A stretch of DNA of 64,000 nucleotides, from assembly GCF_014649715.1 (NCBI RefSeq), contig NZ_BMTO01000015.1:82593-146592 (forward strand), in the 5' to 3' direction. How positions within the stretch are numbered: position 1 is the stretch's first letter; each line of letters opens with the position of its first letter. Positions 53,194 to 61,431 of the stretch are shown one piece after another. The notes under the pieces are model-generated. The model made no database searches. It saw nothing but the letters and a program-made list of their open reading frames with translations, and was not told where the DNA came from. This DNA is from Streptomyces lateritius. GTDB lineage: Bacteria > Actinomycetota > Actinomycetes > Streptomycetales > Streptomycetaceae. A program made the translations under genes and the position numbers.

Positions 53194-53730
53194 TCACGGG
53201 GTCGCGCGGACGCGGACCACGAGGGCGGTCGCGACGGCGGCGAGGCCCTCGGCGCGCCCGGTCAGGCCGAGACCGTCGGTCGTGGTGCCGGAGACGGAGA
53301 CGGGGGCGCCGGCCGCCTCGCTCAGCGCCTTCTGCGCCTCGTCGCGGCGCTTGCCGACCTTCGGGCGGACGCCGATGACCTGGACGGCGACGTTGCCGAT
53401 CTCGTACCCCTCGGCGCGGACGATACGGGCGGCCTCGGCGAGCAGGGTGACGCCGGAGGCGCCGGACCACTCCGGGCGGGAGGTGCCGAAGTGGGCGCCG
53501 AGGTCGCCGATGCCGGCGGCGGAGAAGAGGGCGTCGCAGGCGGCGTGGGCGGCGACGTCGCCGTCGGAGTGCCCGGCGAGTCCGTATCCGTCGCCGGCGG
53601 CCTCGTCCCAGAGGAGGCCGGCGCACCACAGTTCGCGGCCCTTCTCGAAGGCGTGGACGTCGGTACCGATGCCGACCTGCGGCATCGGCGTCGGCGTCGG
53701 CGTCGGCGTCGCGGGACGATCAGAAGCCAT
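53194..53730 (-). CDS. ispF: 2-C-methyl-D-erythritol 2,4-cyclodiphosphate synthase
   Basis: 178 residues; the enzyme closes the cyclodiphosphate ring in the non-mevalonate isoprenoid pathway. Zinc ligands D-V-H (about 24-26) and the G-H-S-D-G-D-V-A-A-H-A block (about 53-63) are intact, with the GTTTDGLGLTGRAEG end. An N-terminal TPTPTPTP tract (about 8-15), coded by GGCGTC repeats, is not part of the fold. It overlaps ispD by 11 bases, so they are coupled. Confidence 0.96.
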   Translation of the reverse strand: MASDRPATPTPTPTPMPQVGIGTDVHAFEKGRELWCAGLLWDEAAGDGYGLAGHSDGDVAAHAACDALFSAAGIGDLGAHFGTSRPEWSGASGVTLLAEAARIVRAEGYEIGNVAVQVIGVRPKVGKRRDEAQKALSEAAGAPVSVSGTTTDGLGLTGRAEGLAAVATALVVRVRATP

Positions 53731-54469
53731 CGTTGGCCCTCCTGCGGGCGAGTACGGCCTCGGCCAGTACGAGATCGAGCGGGCGGGTCACCTTGAACGC
53801 CTCCTCGTGACCGGGGACGACCACGACCGGCGCGCCGAGGCGTTCGACCATGCCCGCGTCGTCGGTGGCGCCGTCGCCCGTGAGGGCGATGGTGGCGTGC
53901 GCGTTGACGAGGGTGTCATGGTCGAAGCCCTGCGGGGTCTGGACGGCACGCAGCCGGGAGCGCTCCGGAGTGGCGACGACCTGCTCGGGGTCGCCCTTGT
54001 GCTCGGCGGGCTCGACCTCCTTGACGGTGTCCGCCAGCGGCAGCGCGGGGACGACGGCGACGGCCCCGTCCCGTACCGCCTCGATGACCGCGTCGACGGT
54101 GTCGACGGGAACCAGCGGGCGGGCGGCGTCGTGGACGAGGACGGTGGTGATGCCCTCCGGCAGGGCTTCGAGACCGAGCCGTACGGACTCCTGGCGGGTC
54201 TCACCGCCGGGGACGACCAGGTAGTCGGTGCGCTCGGGCAGCGCGTGGGCGTCGAGGAGGTTCTTGACCTCGCCGGCGCCGTCGGAGGGGGCGACCACGA
54301 CCACGAGGGAGACGGCGCGGGAGGCCGCCATCGCCCGGACGGCGTGGATGAGCATGGGGGTGCCGTTCAGCGCCCGGAGCGCCTTGGGGGCGCCCGGGCC
54401 GAGCCGTACGCCCCGGCCGGCAGCGGGAATCACCGCGGCGGTGCGCGCGGGACGCGTTTCGTCTGTCAT
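53720..54469 (-). CDS. ispD: 2-C-methyl-D-erythritol 4-phosphate cytidylyltransferase
   Basis: 249 residues. The nucleotidyltransferase loop AAVIPAAGRGVRLG, VPGGETRQESVRLGLEAL (about 86), LVHDAARPLVP (about 112) and TPQGFDHDTL (about 180) are all present. IspD adds CMP to methylerythritol phosphate, the step two before IspF. I take the ATG at 54469, eight bases after GGAG; the nearby GTG 54478 overlaps that site. It leads the ispD-ispF pair. Confidence 0.96.
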   Translation of the reverse strand: MTDETRPARTAAVIPAAGRGVRLGPGAPKALRALNGTPMLIHAVRAMAASRAVSLVVVVAPSDGAGEVKNLLDAHALPERTDYLVVPGGETRQESVRLGLEALPEGITTVLVHDAARPLVPVDTVDAVIEAVRDGAVAVVPALPLADTVKEVEPAEHKGDPEQVVATPERSRLRAVQTPQGFDHDTLVNAHATIALTGDGATDDAGMVERLGAPVVVVPGHEEAFKVTRPLDLVLAEAVLARRRANDGF

Positions 54470-54834
54470 CGGTTGCACTCCGGCAGGTTTGTTTCCGCGG
54501 CCGACATGGGTATGGCCTCAGCGTGCCGGACGCGACGCCTTGACCGGGCCCTTTCCGTGAAACGACGGTCGGGCGTATCGCGCGGCACAGGGGATGCGTG
54601 GTCCACGTAGGGCACGAAGGGTGGGGTTGTCCGTCGGTGCCCCGTCGTACGGCTCGCCACGGCGACGGGCACGGCGGAGAGGCCGGACACGGCGCGCAGG
54701 GACGGCGGGCGACGAGGGGGCGGCGGGCGACGAGAGGACGACTGAAGGCGGACATGCCGCAGCGCCCGGCGACAGCGCTGTTCACTCACAGCGCGTCAAC
54801 GGGCACCACGGCATTGCTTCGCATCAGTCGCGAA
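54470..54834. other. Intergenic region between carD and ispD
   Basis: 365 bases without a credible gene; the frames seen on both strands are high-GC shadows. It should hold the carD terminator and the ispD promoter, but I see no perfect hairpin and no strong -35/-10 pair. GGAG before ispD is the only clear element. Confidence 0.5.
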
Positions 54835-55317
54835 TCAGGACGCGAGGACCTCGTCGAGGAGAGCCTCGGCCTTGTCCTCGTTCGTGTTCTCCGCGAGGGC
54901 CAGCTCGCTCACCAGAATCTGCCGAGCCTTGGCGAGCATGCGCTTCTCGCCTGCGGAAAGTCCGCGCTCGCGCTCCCGACGCCACAGGTCGCGGACTACT
55001 TCGGCGACCTTGATGACATCGCCGGAGGCGAGCTTCTCGAGATTCGCCTTGTAGCGACGGGACCAGTTCGTGGGCTCTTCGGCGTACGGCGCACGCAGCA
55101 CCTCGAAGACCCGGTCCAGCCCGTCCTGACCGACCACGTCGCGAACACCGACGAACTCCGCATTGTCCGCCGGCACACGAACCGTCAGGTCGCCCTGGGC
55201 GACCTTGAGCACCAAGTAGGTCTTGTCCACGCCTTTGATCTGGCGAGTCTCAATGGCCTCGATCAGCGCGGCCCCGTGATGGGGATAGACCACGGTGTCG
55301 CCAACCTTGAACGTCAT
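54835..55317 (-). CDS. carD: CarD family RNA polymerase-binding regulator
   Basis: 160 residues. The Tudor-like RNAP-interaction domain (1-55, MTFKVGDTVVYPHHGAALIE) and helical DNA-binding domain with the key Trp in R-D-L-W-R-R-E-R-E-R-G (about 110) are complete. CarD contacts the RNAP beta subunit and stabilises the open promoter complex, together with RbpA, at rRNA and other promoters. Length matches mycobacterial CarD. It is followed by ispD-ispF after 365 bases. Confidence 0.96.
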   Translation of the reverse strand: MTFKVGDTVVYPHHGAALIEAIETRQIKGVDKTYLVLKVAQGDLTVRVPADNAEFVGVRDVVGQDGLDRVFEVLRAPYAEEPTNWSRRYKANLEKLASGDVIKVAEVVRDLWRRERERGLSAGEKRMLAKARQILVSELALAENTNEDKAEALLDEVLAS

Positions 55318-55927
55318 GTGACAGGTACCCCTTCCGTGGCTATCCAGGGTAACACGGATACGGCTTCTTCTGAATGACGTTTTCGCAGGTCAGGGCATAT
55401 CTCAGGGCTTGACAACAGCAACGCGAACGTGCTGCGGAGGGCTTCCGGAAGGCGGTATTCGCAGGTCGGAGCGGCTGTACGGACGGAGAGAAACCCATAC
55501 GTCACACCCACCCGCAGGCCCGAGAAGAAGGAGCGATGTCCCGTTTTGTCGGCTTAGTGGCGGGCATCTTCATGTACTCCGTTCGAGGATCGCTCACCCG
55601 TACGGAGGCATCTCGGCCCGAATCCCGAATTGATCACCGAACCGCCCGCGCGGGTTTTTCCGCGGTCCGGGCGGCGGAATGCGCGGACGGCCGCCGAATT
55701 GATCAAGACTGTTATGTGAACGGCGGGCCAATGCGTCGCGATCCGGCCATCGCGGCGCTCCCGGACCCCGGACGAGAACGGCGGTGAGGATCGCGCCGCA
55801 GGCCGCGCGAGGATCACGCCGAGTGCCCAGGGGGCGAAGGGGCGGGTCGGGTGCGGGACGGAGAGTGCGGCTCGGTAACCTAAGCGCGTCCATCGTCCGT
55901 CCGTACGTCCTAGGAGTTGCCGCCGCC
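55318..55927. other. Intergenic region between carD and the lipoprotein gene
   Basis: 610 bases of lower GC in places. It contains no gene I accept. A plus-strand frame at 55536-55787 (83 codons) has AAGGAG two bases before ATG but weak third-position GC bias and no family match. The interval carries the divergent promoters of carD and of the lipoprotein gene. An imperfect GC hairpin lies near 55645-55675. Confidence 0.45.
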
Positions 55928-56551
55928 GTGAGCCGCAGCCTTCGACGCGGCGCCCTCGCCGCCTCCGCCCTCGTGATCTCGATCGCCTCGCTGGCCGCCT
56001 GTGGCGCGGGCAATGACGCTCAGACGCTCGGCGTGCGGCCGGACAACGCCGCCGTCTCGGTGGACGACGTCAAGATCCAGAACGCGATCGTCATCACCCA
56101 GCCGGACCCCGGCGCGCAGGGCCCGGCCGTCGTGTCGGCCACGATCTTCAACAACGGCCGTACGCCGCAGACGCTCGACGCGATCACCCTGCCGGGCACG
56201 AACGCGAAGGTGCAGCTGAAGGCCGGCGAGGGCAACGGCCCGATCACCGTGCCCGCGAACGGTTCGGTCATCATCGGCGGCAAGGACAACGCCTCCGCGA
56301 CGATCGAGAACGGCCACGAGGCCGCGAAGAACGGCGACGCGCAGGAGGTCGTCTTCAAACTGAGCAGGACCGGCGAGGTCAAGCTGGACGCGTTCGTCGT
56401 CCCGGCGTCCGGCTACTTCAAGGACTTCGGCCCGACCGAGATCCCCAAGCCCCCGGCCGCGAGCCCGACGGGCTCCCCGGCCACGCCCACGGGTGAGGCC
56501 GGCCACGGCTCCACCCCGTCGGGCGAGGCGAGCCACGCGGCCGGCCACTGA
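55928..56551 (+). CDS. Secreted lipoprotein, immunoglobulin-like
   Basis: 207 residues. From the GTG at 55928 it starts with a lipoprotein signal (SLAAC, Cys about 26). The body (about 40-165) is a beta-rich domain (VVSATIFNNGRTPQTLDAITL) that resembles the copper-chaperone PCuAC/DUF461 type, but no Met/His metal pair is obvious; a Pro/Thr/Gly tail with His follows. The earlier frame from 55784 lacks a signal. It may sense or carry something at the surface; role unknown. It is convergent with phoP. Confidence 0.75.
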   Translation: MSRSLRRGALAASALVISIASLAACGAGNDAQTLGVRPDNAAVSVDDVKIQNAIVITQPDPGAQGPAVVSATIFNNGRTPQTLDAITLPGTNAKVQLKAGEGNGPITVPANGSVIIGGKDNASATIENGHEAAKNGDAQEVVFKLSRTGEVKLDAFVVPASGYFKDFGPTEIPKPPAASPTGSPATPTGEAGHGSTPSGEASHAAGH

Positions 56552-56560
56552 CGTACGCAG

Positions 56561-56596
56561 GGGGCGCCCCACCGGATCACTCCGGCGGGGCGCCCC
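56561..56596. terminator. Bidirectional terminator between the lipoprotein and phoP genes
   Basis: GGGGCGCCCC-a-CCGGA and TCCGG-c-GGGGCGCCCC around a TCAC loop, followed by TTTC. Confidence 0.9.
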
Positions 56597-56652
56597 TTTC
56601 GTTCCGTACGAACGGCCTGCGCGCCTGTCCGCACGGCTTACGACTCGAAGGC

Positions 56653-57333
56653 TTACGGCTCGAACTTGTAGCCCAGGCCGCGCACCGTCACCAGGTAGCG
56701 CGGCGCGCCCGGGTCCGGCTCGATCTTGGCGCGCAGGCGCTTGACGTGCACGTCGAGGGTCTTGGTGTCACCGACGTAGTCCGCGCCCCAGACCCGGTCG
56801 ATCAGCTGCATACGGGTCAGCACACGGCCCGCGTTCCTCAGCAGCATCTCCAGGAGGTCGAACTCCTTCAGCGGAAGGTCGACCTTGCCGCCCGAGACCG
56901 TGACGACGTGACGGTCCACGTCCATGCGGACCGGGCCGGCCTCCAGGGCAGCGGGGGTGACCTCCTCCGGCTCGCCACGGCGGCGCAGGACCGCCCGGAT
57001 GCGAGCCACCAGCTCCCGCGAGGAGAAGGGCTTGGTCACATAGTCGTCGGCCCCTATTTCCAGGCCGACGACCTTGTCGATCTCGCTGTCCTTGGCGGTC
57101 ACCATGATGACCGGGACGTTCGAGCGGCCGCGGAGCTGGCGGCAGACCTCGGTGCCGGGCAGGCCGGGCAGCATCAGGTCGAGGAGGACGAGATCCGCTC
57201 CGTTGCGCTCGAACTCGTCGAGACCGTCGGGCCCGGTCGCGGCGACCGCGACCTCGAAGCCTTCCTTGCGGAGCATGTACGACAGGGCGTCGCTGAAGGA
57301 TTCCTCATCCTCGACGACGAGCACTCGGGTCAC
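56653..57333 (-). CDS. phoP: Phosphate response regulator PhoP
   Basis: 226 residues, OmpR class: receiver (1-120; Asp 8-9, phospho-Asp 52 in LVLLDLMLPG, Lys in YVTKPFSS) and winged-helix DNA-binding domain (about 130-226; LPLKEFDLLEMLLRNAGRVL, VWGADYVGDTKTLDVHVKRL, VTVRGLGYKFEP). PhoP binds PHO boxes when phosphate is short and also controls antibiotic production. GTG start overlaps the phoR stop? It precedes it: phoR ends at 57330, so the two overlap by four bases with phoR first. Confidence 0.95.
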   Translation of the reverse strand: MTRVLVVEDEESFSDALSYMLRKEGFEVAVAATGPDGLDEFERNGADLVLLDLMLPGLPGTEVCRQLRGRSNVPVIMVTAKDSEIDKVVGLEIGADDYVTKPFSSRELVARIRAVLRRRGEPEEVTPAALEAGPVRMDVDRHVVTVSGGKVDLPLKEFDLLEMLLRNAGRVLTRMQLIDRVWGADYVGDTKTLDVHVKRLRAKIEPDPGAPRYLVTVRGLGYKFEP

Positions 57334-58610
57334 GGAAGGACCTCCGGGGCAGGGAGCGGTTCGGTCATGAGATCGGGGGTGGGGGAGGCGGGCCGGCGGC
57401 GGTCCCGTACGGCGCCCGCCTCGGGCAGCCGCAGGGTGAAGGTGGAGCCCTGACCCTCGGTGCTCCAGACGGTGACCTCCCCGCCGTGCGAGGCGGCCAC
57501 GTGCTTGACGATGGCCAGGCCCAGACCCGTACCGCCGGTGGCGCGGGAGCGGGCGGGGTCGACGCGGTAGAAGCGCTCGAAGATGCGCTCCTTGTCCTTG
57601 TCGGGGATGCCGATGCCCTGGTCGGTGACGGCTATCTCGATGAGATCGCCGCCGGGCGCGGTGATCTTCCGGGCGGCGATGCCGACGCGGGTGCGGGCCG
57701 GTGAGTAGTTGACGGCGTTCTCGACGAGGTTGCCGAGAGCGGCGGCGAGCTGACCGCGGCTGCCCCAGACGAACAGGTCGCCGGTTCCGCCCTCCCGTCG
57801 CCCACCACCACTCTGATCGGACCCTTCGGGCGACCATACGTTCGATGCCATGGTGATCTGCTTGGTGGAGGCGGTGTGCCGGGACCGGTCGATGGCCTCG
57901 GCGACGAGTTCGTCCACCCGTACGGGCTCGGAGTCCTCCAGCGGGTCGTCGTTCTGGACCCGGGAGAGGTCGATGAGCTCCTGCACGAGGTTGGTGAGCC
58001 GGGTCGCCTCGATCTGCATACGGCCGGCGAAGCGGGTGACCGCCTCGGGGTCGTCCGAGGCGTCCATGACAGCTTCGGAGAGCAGGGAGAGCGCCCCCGT
58101 AGGAGTCTTGAGCTCGTGACTCACGTTGGCGACGAAGTCGCGCCGTACCGCTTCGATACGGCGGGCCTCGGTCAGGTCCTCGACCAGGAGCAGCACCAGG
58201 CGGGAGCCGAGCGGAGCGACCCGGGCGGAGACCGCGAGGGCCTCGCCGCGTCCCGTGCCTCGCCGTGGCAGGTCGAGCTCGACCTGCCGTATCTCTCCGT
58301 CGCGGCGGGTGTCGCGGGCCATGTTGAGCATGGGCTCCACGGCCAGTTTCCCGCCGCGGACCAGACCGAGGGCGTACGCCGCCGAGCTGGCCTTGACCAC
58401 CGAGTCGCTCTCGTCGAGGACGACCGCGGAGGAGCGCAGTACGGAGAGCACGGTGTCGACGCCGGGTGGGAGCACGGGGTCGGTGTGCAGAGAGGTACGG
58501 GTGGGTCGCGCCTGGTCGCGTTCGCTCCAGCGGAACGCCAGCATGGCGATCACGCCGGTGCACACCCCGGCGATCGCGGCCAATGCGGCGACCGCCGCGT
58601 TCACGTCCAT
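57330..58610 (-). CDS. phoR: Phosphate sensor histidine kinase PhoR
   Basis: 426 residues from the ATG at 58610: one N-terminal membrane helix (about 5-26), a PAS-like region (about 50-150), HisKA with the phospho-His in F-V-A-N-V-S-H-E-L-K-T-P (His 165) and HATPase (N-box NLVENAVNYSP, G1 VTDQGIGIPDKD, G2 GTGLGLAIVKHV). An insertion rich in Gly/Ser (SDQSGGGRREGG) lies before the N-box. PhoU, encoded divergently, probably restrains it. Operon phoR-phoP on the minus strand. Confidence 0.95.
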   Translation of the reverse strand: MDVNAAVAALAAIAGVCTGVIAMLAFRWSERDQARPTRTSLHTDPVLPPGVDTVLSVLRSSAVVLDESDSVVKASSAAYALGLVRGGKLAVEPMLNMARDTRRDGEIRQVELDLPRRGTGRGEALAVSARVAPLGSRLVLLLVEDLTEARRIEAVRRDFVANVSHELKTPTGALSLLSEAVMDASDDPEAVTRFAGRMQIEATRLTNLVQELIDLSRVQNDDPLEDSEPVRVDELVAEAIDRSRHTASTKQITMASNVWSPEGSDQSGGGRREGGTGDLFVWGSRGQLAAALGNLVENAVNYSPARTRVGIAARKITAPGGDLIEIAVTDQGIGIPDKDKERIFERFYRVDPARSRATGGTGLGLAIVKHVAASHGGEVTVWSTEGQGSTFTLRLPEAGAVRDRRRPASPTPDLMTEPLPAPEVLP

Positions 58611-58684
58611 GCCATCCAGGTTATGCGGGGTGATGGACACTCTCCCAGCCGTCCGAGTGGCTGCTCGAACAGTCGTCGCCCAGA

Positions 58685-58717
58685 GTTCACCGTGGGGACG
58701 GTGGTGGTTCATTTGAC
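58685..58717. promoter_or_regulatory. PHO box 1
   Basis: Eleven-base phasing: GTTCACCGTGG, GGACGGTGGTG, GTTCATTTGAC. The outer two units match the PhoP direct-repeat unit (GTTCACC). It lies 75 bases before phoR on its strand. Confidence 0.8.
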
Positions 58718-58748
58718 CCGTCGGGGGGCCCGGGGCGCGTCGCCCAGA

Positions 58749-58781
58749 GTTCACCAAGGGGAAAGAGCTGATTCATATGGG
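58749..58781. promoter_or_regulatory. PHO box 2
   Basis: GTTCACCAAGG, GGAAAGAGCTG, ATTCATATGGG, again in eleven-base steps. The 17 bases GTCGCCCAGAGTTCACC before and into this box repeat those of PHO box 1, 64 bases apart. It is about 93 bases before phoU. Confidence 0.8.
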
Positions 58782-58873
58782 GTGGAGGCGCCTGACTTCT
58801 GAACGGCCGACCGTGGGAGCGTGGGGGTCCGAGCCCCACCCGGACCCCGGACGTTTGTGAGAGAGGGACATCG

Positions 58874-59554
58874 ATGCGGGACGCGTACCACGAGGAACTT
58901 GACTCGATCGGCGAGGGCCTGGTCGAGATGGCCCGTCTTGTCGGGTCGGCGATCGGGCGCGCCACGACGGCGATGCTCGACGCGGATCTGAAGCTCGCGG
59001 AGAGTGTGATCGCGGCGGACCAGAAGGTCGACGATCTGCAGCACGACCTGGAGGCACGTGCGATAGCCCTGCTCGCGCGGCAGCAGCCGGTGGCGACGGA
59101 TCTGCGGATCGTCGTGACCTCGCTCCGCATGAGCGCGGACCTGGAGCGCTCGGGCGACCTGGCGCAGCACGTGGCGAAGCTGGCGCGGCTGCGGTTCCCG
59201 GACACGGCGGTGCCGCGGGACCTGCACGCGACGATCCTGGAGATGGGTCAGCTGGCGCAGCGCCTGATGGCGAAGGCGGCGGAGGTCATCATCACGAAGG
59301 ACGTCGACCTGGCGCTCCAGCTGGAGCAGGACGACGACGAGATGGACCTGCTGCACCGGACGCTCTTCCAGCACCTGATGGACGACCGCTGGAAGCACGG
59401 CATCGAGACGGCGGTCGACGTGACGCTGCTGGGCCGGTATTACGAGCGGTTCGCGGACCACGCGGTGTCGGTGGCCAAGCGCGTGGTGTACCTGGTGACG
59501 GGTGAGCACGCGGACGAGCTGCAGCACTCGGACGCGCCGGTGGAAGGGGCGTAG
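58874..59554 (+). CDS. phoU: Phosphate transport/signalling regulator PhoU
   Basis: 226 residues made of two three-helix PhoU repeats. Each has the metal-binding E/DxxxD pattern (EELDSIGEGLVEMA, AIGRATTAMLDADLKLAE; then later LERSGDLAQHVAKLARLRFP and YYERFADHAVSVAKRVVYL). PhoU links the Pst phosphate importer to PhoR and keeps the system off when phosphate is present. ATG start with GAGAGGGA ahead. It faces away from phoR-phoP across the two PHO boxes. Confidence 0.95.
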   Translation: MRDAYHEELDSIGEGLVEMARLVGSAIGRATTAMLDADLKLAESVIAADQKVDDLQHDLEARAIALLARQQPVATDLRIVVTSLRMSADLERSGDLAQHVAKLARLRFPDTAVPRDLHATILEMGQLAQRLMAKAAEVIITKDVDLALQLEQDDDEMDLLHRTLFQHLMDDRWKHGIETAVDVTLLGRYYERFADHAVSVAKRVVYLVTGEHADELQHSDAPVEGA

Positions 59555-59697
59555 GTCCGAGCGGTCGGGGGCGGTCGGGGCGGTCAGGGGCGTCATCCGC
59601 TGGGGGCGGGGGTCGCACTTCTGTGCGCCGTTGATGCGCCCGGCGGGGTGGGCATGGAATGGGGAAAGGCGACGTACGCCTTCGAGGGAGGGACTCC

Positions 59698-59847
59698 ATG
59701 GCCGAATCCGCCACCACCGACCCCCAGCGGGAGGCTCCGCGCGACGCGGTCTTCCTGCCCGTTCTCGGCGCCTGCGGGTGCGGCTCGGGCTGCGGCTGCG
59801 GCTGCCAGTCCGGCGGGCCGTGCCAGTGCGGGGGCTGTTCGGGCTAG
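59698..59847 (+). CDS. Small Cys-rich protein (8 Cys in the last 23 residues)
   Basis: A 49-residue protein with GGAGGG nine bases before ATG. Residues 1-25 are plain and polar; the end is a metallothionein-like run with C-G-C-G-S-G-C-G-C-G-C and then C-Q-C-G-G-C. No His. It could bind zinc, copper or silver, or serve as a redox or iron-sulfur carrier. The family is recurrent in Streptomyces next to phoU, but I know of no tested role. Its own hairpin terminator follows. Confidence 0.72.
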   Translation: MAESATTDPQREAPRDAVFLPVLGACGCGSGCGCGCQSGGPCQCGGCSG

Positions 59848-59858
59848 GCAGGAATGCA

Positions 59859-59887
59859 GGGCGGGGCCCCCGCTCGGGGCCCCGCCC
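59859..59887. terminator. Bidirectional terminator after the Cys-rich gene
   Basis: GGGCGGGGCCCC and GGGGCCCCGCCC around CGCT/C, followed by GTCTTCCT. It separates the Cys-rich gene from the converging acetyltransferase gene. Confidence 0.85.
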
Positions 59888-59908
59888 GTCTTCCTCTGCC
59901 TGGCTACG

Positions 59909-60376
59909 TCATACGTCGAGGACGCCGACGGTCTGGCCGCCGCTGGTCTCGCCGGTCTCGCGGAAGCCGAGCTTGCGGTAGAAATCGCCGGGGCCGTCCT
60001 CGCCCGGCTCCCAGCTCACGTACATCCGGCTGCCGCCCCTCCCGCGCACCTCGTCACGAACGGCCTCGACGGCGAAACGCCCGTACCCGCTGCCCTGCTT
60101 GTCGGCCACGATGTTGAGGCGCCACAGCCCGCTGCGCCGGTCGTCCGGGTCCTTCTTCGGCGCCCACCGGATGTCGATGAAGGCCATCAGGAACCCGACC
60201 AGCTGCTCCCCGTCGAAGATCAGCCGTGGCCAGGCGGTGTCCCCGAACGCGTACGCCTCGGCGAGCGAGGTGGAGACGGGTGCGACGTTCTTCTCCTGAC
60301 GCGGGTGCACGCGCAGCGCGAGCGCGGCGTCCACGTTGTCGGGGGTGATCTTCTCCAGACGGAGCGCAGAGGTCAT
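59909..60376 (-). CDS. GNAT family N-acetyltransferase (polyamine type)
   Basis: 155 residues, GNAT fold: LRLEKITPDNVDAALALRVH (about 5), DIRWAPKKDPDDRRSGLWRL (about 67), the acetyl-CoA loop D-K-Q-G-S-G-Y-G-R-F (about 92) and GFRETGE near the end. The WxxxxxxR..LWRL pattern and the AWP start resemble spermidine/spermine acetyltransferases. ATG at 60376 is chosen; the longer frame is upstream non-coding. Lies between the Cys-rich gene and gpmA. Confidence 0.85.
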   Translation of the reverse strand: MTSALRLEKITPDNVDAALALRVHPRQEKNVAPVSTSLAEAYAFGDTAWPRLIFDGEQLVGFLMAFIDIRWAPKKDPDDRRSGLWRLNIVADKQGSGYGRFAVEAVRDEVRGRGGSRMYVSWEPGEDGPGDFYRKLGFRETGETSGGQTVGVLDV

Positions 60377-60495
60377 GCGGCGGACCCTACCGACGGGTTC
60401 CGTACCGGTCACACCGTTATTCGCCGGCGACGGCCCCGTCCCGCCGCACTGCCGTGGCGCCCGGCAGTGCGCGGCCCCGCGTCCGGGGACACGGA

Positions 60496-60533
60496 CGAGG
60501 CCCCTGCCGGCGAGTCCGCCGGCAGAGGCCTCG
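60496..60533 (-). terminator. Terminator after gpmA
   Basis: CGAGGCC-cc-TGCCGGC and GCCGGCA-ga-GGCCTCG pair with a two-base internal loop, 14 bases after the gpmA stop. Confidence 0.75.
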
Positions 60534-60546
60534 ATCACGTGTCGGG

Positions 60547-61305
60547 CTACTTCTTGCCCTGGTTCTTCACGGCCTCGATCGCCGCCGCCGCCGCTTCCGG
60601 GTCCAGGTAGGTGCCGCCCGGGGTGAGGGGCTTGAAGTTCTCGTCGAGCTCGTAGGCGAGGGGGATGCCCGTCGGGATGTTCAGGCCCGCGATGGCCTCG
60701 TCCGAGATGCCGTCCAGGTGCTTGACCAGGGCGCGCAGGCTGTTGCCGTGGGCTGCGACCAGGACCGTGCGGCCGGCCAGGAGGTCCGGGACGATGCCGT
60801 CGTACCAGTACGGCAGCATCCGCTCGACGACGTCCTTCAGGCACTCCGTCCGCGGGCGCAGCTCCGGCGGGATCGTCGCGTAGCGGGCGTCGTTGGCCTG
60901 GGAGAACTCGCTGTCGTCGGCGAGGACCGGCGGCGGGGTGTCGTACGAGCGGCGCCAGAGCATGAACTGCTCCTCGCCGAACTCCGCGAGCGTCTGGGCC
61001 TTGTCCTTGCCCTGGAGCGCGCCGTAGTGGCGCTCGTTCAGGCGCCAGGAGCGGTGGACCGGGATCCAGTGGCGCTCGGCGGACTCGAGCGCGAGCTGCG
61101 CCGTGCGGATGGCGCGCTTCTGCAACGAGGTGTGCAGTACGTCGGGGAGCAGGCCGGCGTCCTTCAGCAGCTCACCGCCGCGTACCGCCTCCTTCTCGCC
61201 CTTCTCGGTGAGGTTGACGTCCACCCAGCCGGTGAACAGATTCTTCGCGTTCCACTCGCTCTCGCCGTGGCGGAGGAGGATCAGCTTGTACGGTGCGTCG
61301 GCCAT
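60547..61305 (-). CDS. gpmA: 2,3-bisphosphoglycerate-dependent phosphoglycerate mutase
   Basis: 252 residues. The catalytic L-R-H-G-E-S-E-W-N (about 10-18) and the second His in V-A-A-H-G-N-S-L-R (about 184) are intact, with ERHYGALQGKDKAQTLAEFG (about 90) of dPGM. It interconverts 3- and 2-phosphoglycerate in glycolysis. The ATG at 61305 starts with MADAPYKLILLRHGESEWN; the earlier frame to 61392 is promoter DNA. It diverges from the MFS gene. Confidence 0.96.
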   Translation of the reverse strand: MADAPYKLILLRHGESEWNAKNLFTGWVDVNLTEKGEKEAVRGGELLKDAGLLPDVLHTSLQKRAIRTAQLALESAERHWIPVHRSWRLNERHYGALQGKDKAQTLAEFGEEQFMLWRRSYDTPPPVLADDSEFSQANDARYATIPPELRPRTECLKDVVERMLPYWYDGIVPDLLAGRTVLVAAHGNSLRALVKHLDGISDEAIAGLNIPTGIPLAYELDENFKPLTPGGTYLDPEAAAAAIEAVKNQGKK

Positions 61306-61431
61306 GCGTCCGAGCCTAATCGACGCCCGACGCTTGACGCTCCCCGTCAATTCACTGGCGTCCGGCATAAGAGATGCGTAAGTTACGAGCACCGCCAGAG
61401 GGACTTACACACGCCAGGGGGACGGCCACAC

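Noticed and set aside
55536..55787. Possible 83-residue gene with AAGGAG before the ATG
   Set aside because: The ribosome site is only two bases from the ATG, third-position GC is weak, and no homologue is recognised. Kept as doubtful.
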